A stretch of DNA of 64,000 nucleotides, from NCBI GenBank assembly GCA_018433245.1, contig JAHDRN010000007.1, positions 62,001 through 126,000 of the forward strand, read 5' to 3'. The notes under the pieces were generated by a model. The model saw nothing but the letters and a program-made list of their open reading frames with translations. It made no database searches and was not told the DNA's origin. The translations under genes were made by a program, and so were the position numbers. The DNA comes from Candidatus Proruminimicrobium quisquiliarum. Its GTDB lineage: Bacteria > Elusimicrobiota > Endomicrobiia > Endomicrobiales > Endomicrobiaceae. Shown here piece by piece: positions 63,702-64,000 of this stretch (its first letter is position 1; every line of letters begins with the position of its first letter).

Positions 63702-64000
63702 ATGTTTAAAGTATTTACATATTTTGCCGACTGGTGTATTTTAAAAATGGGGCTTGATATAAACTCGCATCTTGGAGCATCAGTTCATTTTTTTATTGAA
63801 GACATAACAAAAATATTTTTACTTATATATATATTGATATTTATAATATCGCTGTTCCGCTCGCAGATATCGCCCGAAAAAGCAAGAGAGTATCTGTCCG
63901 GAAAAAAAAGATGGTACGGTTATTTTTTGGCTGTATTTCTCGGAATTATAACGCCTTTCTGTTCATGTTCGTCAATTCCGTTGTTTATAGGATTTCTTTC
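63702..64000 (+). CDS. Predicted permease, UPF0718/DUF318 (ArsP-like), cut by the right edge
   Basis: An open frame from an ATG at 63702 with AAGGAG upstream runs to the window end (99 codons and two bases). It has a first helix at about 32-50, then RSQISPEKAREYLSGKK and the family hallmark TPFCSCSSIPLFIGFL. Members export organoarsenicals or other metals. The ArsR gene 12 bases upstream supports a metal or metalloid role. The C-terminal part is outside the window. Confidence 0.9.
   Translation, partial: MFKVFTYFADWCILKMGLDINSHLGASVHFFIEDITKIFLLIYILIFIISLFRSQISPEKAREYLSGKKRWYGYFLAVFLGIITPFCSCSSIPLFIGFL

Overview
The window looks like a low-GC, Gram-negative anaerobe. It has two outer-membrane barrel proteins with signal peptides, a lipoprotein protease, a full division/murein cluster, ThyX instead of ThyA, radical SAM proteins, an NfnAB-type ferredoxin/NADP(H) enzyme and a split, ferredoxin-associated glutamate synthase. 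My best guess is an Endomicrobium-like member of the Elusimicrobiota. That is an inference from gene content and base composition, because no rRNA gene is present.

Layout. 1-4.9 kb: a membrane protein cut by the left edge, thyX, an OmpA-like inner-membrane protein and a Cache-EAL protein. 5.0-6.0 kb: a tRNA-Gly(CCC) gene at the centre of concentric, inverted-repeat-bounded insertions, each splitting an older copy of the same tRNA. 6-10.9 kb: CCA-adding enzyme at the end of a peptide ABC transporter operon. 10.9-12.7 kb: a TPR/radical SAM protein. 12.8-36 kb, mostly minus strand: nitrogen and glutamine metabolism (carAB; glnA with a split glutamate synthase and an ANTAR regulator; porin-amtB-glnB; an N-acetyl sugar amidotransferase; purF; nfnAB-gdhA; pyrG). 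36-44 kb: a phosphate regulon (porin, pstSCAB, phoU, phoBR). 44-47 kb: queF, feoB and a DtxR-FeoA regulator. 47-53.7 kb: murC-murB-ddl-ftsQ-ftsA-ftsZ. 53.7-55.1 kb: structured repeats around pgeF. 55.1-62.4 kb: a defence island (Shedu, zinc-ribbon/HEPN protein, type IIG restriction-modification enzyme, a VbhA-like small protein, a three-Cys radical SAM protein and TcmP). 62.5-64 kb: an M48 lipoprotein, an ArsR repressor and a metal permease cut by the right edge.

How it works together. Several nitrogen transcripts carry an intrinsic terminator between promoter and start codon. In five places the 5' arm of that terminator overlaps a small hairpin with a six-base loop that has A at position 1 and G at position 4, which is the known signature of ANTAR antitermination targets. 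An ANTAR protein is encoded at the end of the glnA-glutamate synthase operon, so I infer a local antitermination regulon for ammonium uptake, glutamine synthesis and glutamine-using enzymes. The phosphate genes are controlled separately: two promoters carry four half-sites at 11-base spacing, at the same distance from the -10 box.

The two strongest candidates for something undescribed are the nested tRNA-Gly element at 5.06-5.94 kb (with a relative at 53.78-54.05 kb) and the defence island, above all the TcmP / three-Cys / small-protein cassette bracketed by a 19-base direct repeat. Several genes (pstC, tcmP, the restriction enzyme) have a -10 box exactly six bases before ATG and no ribosome binding site, so they are probably leaderless.
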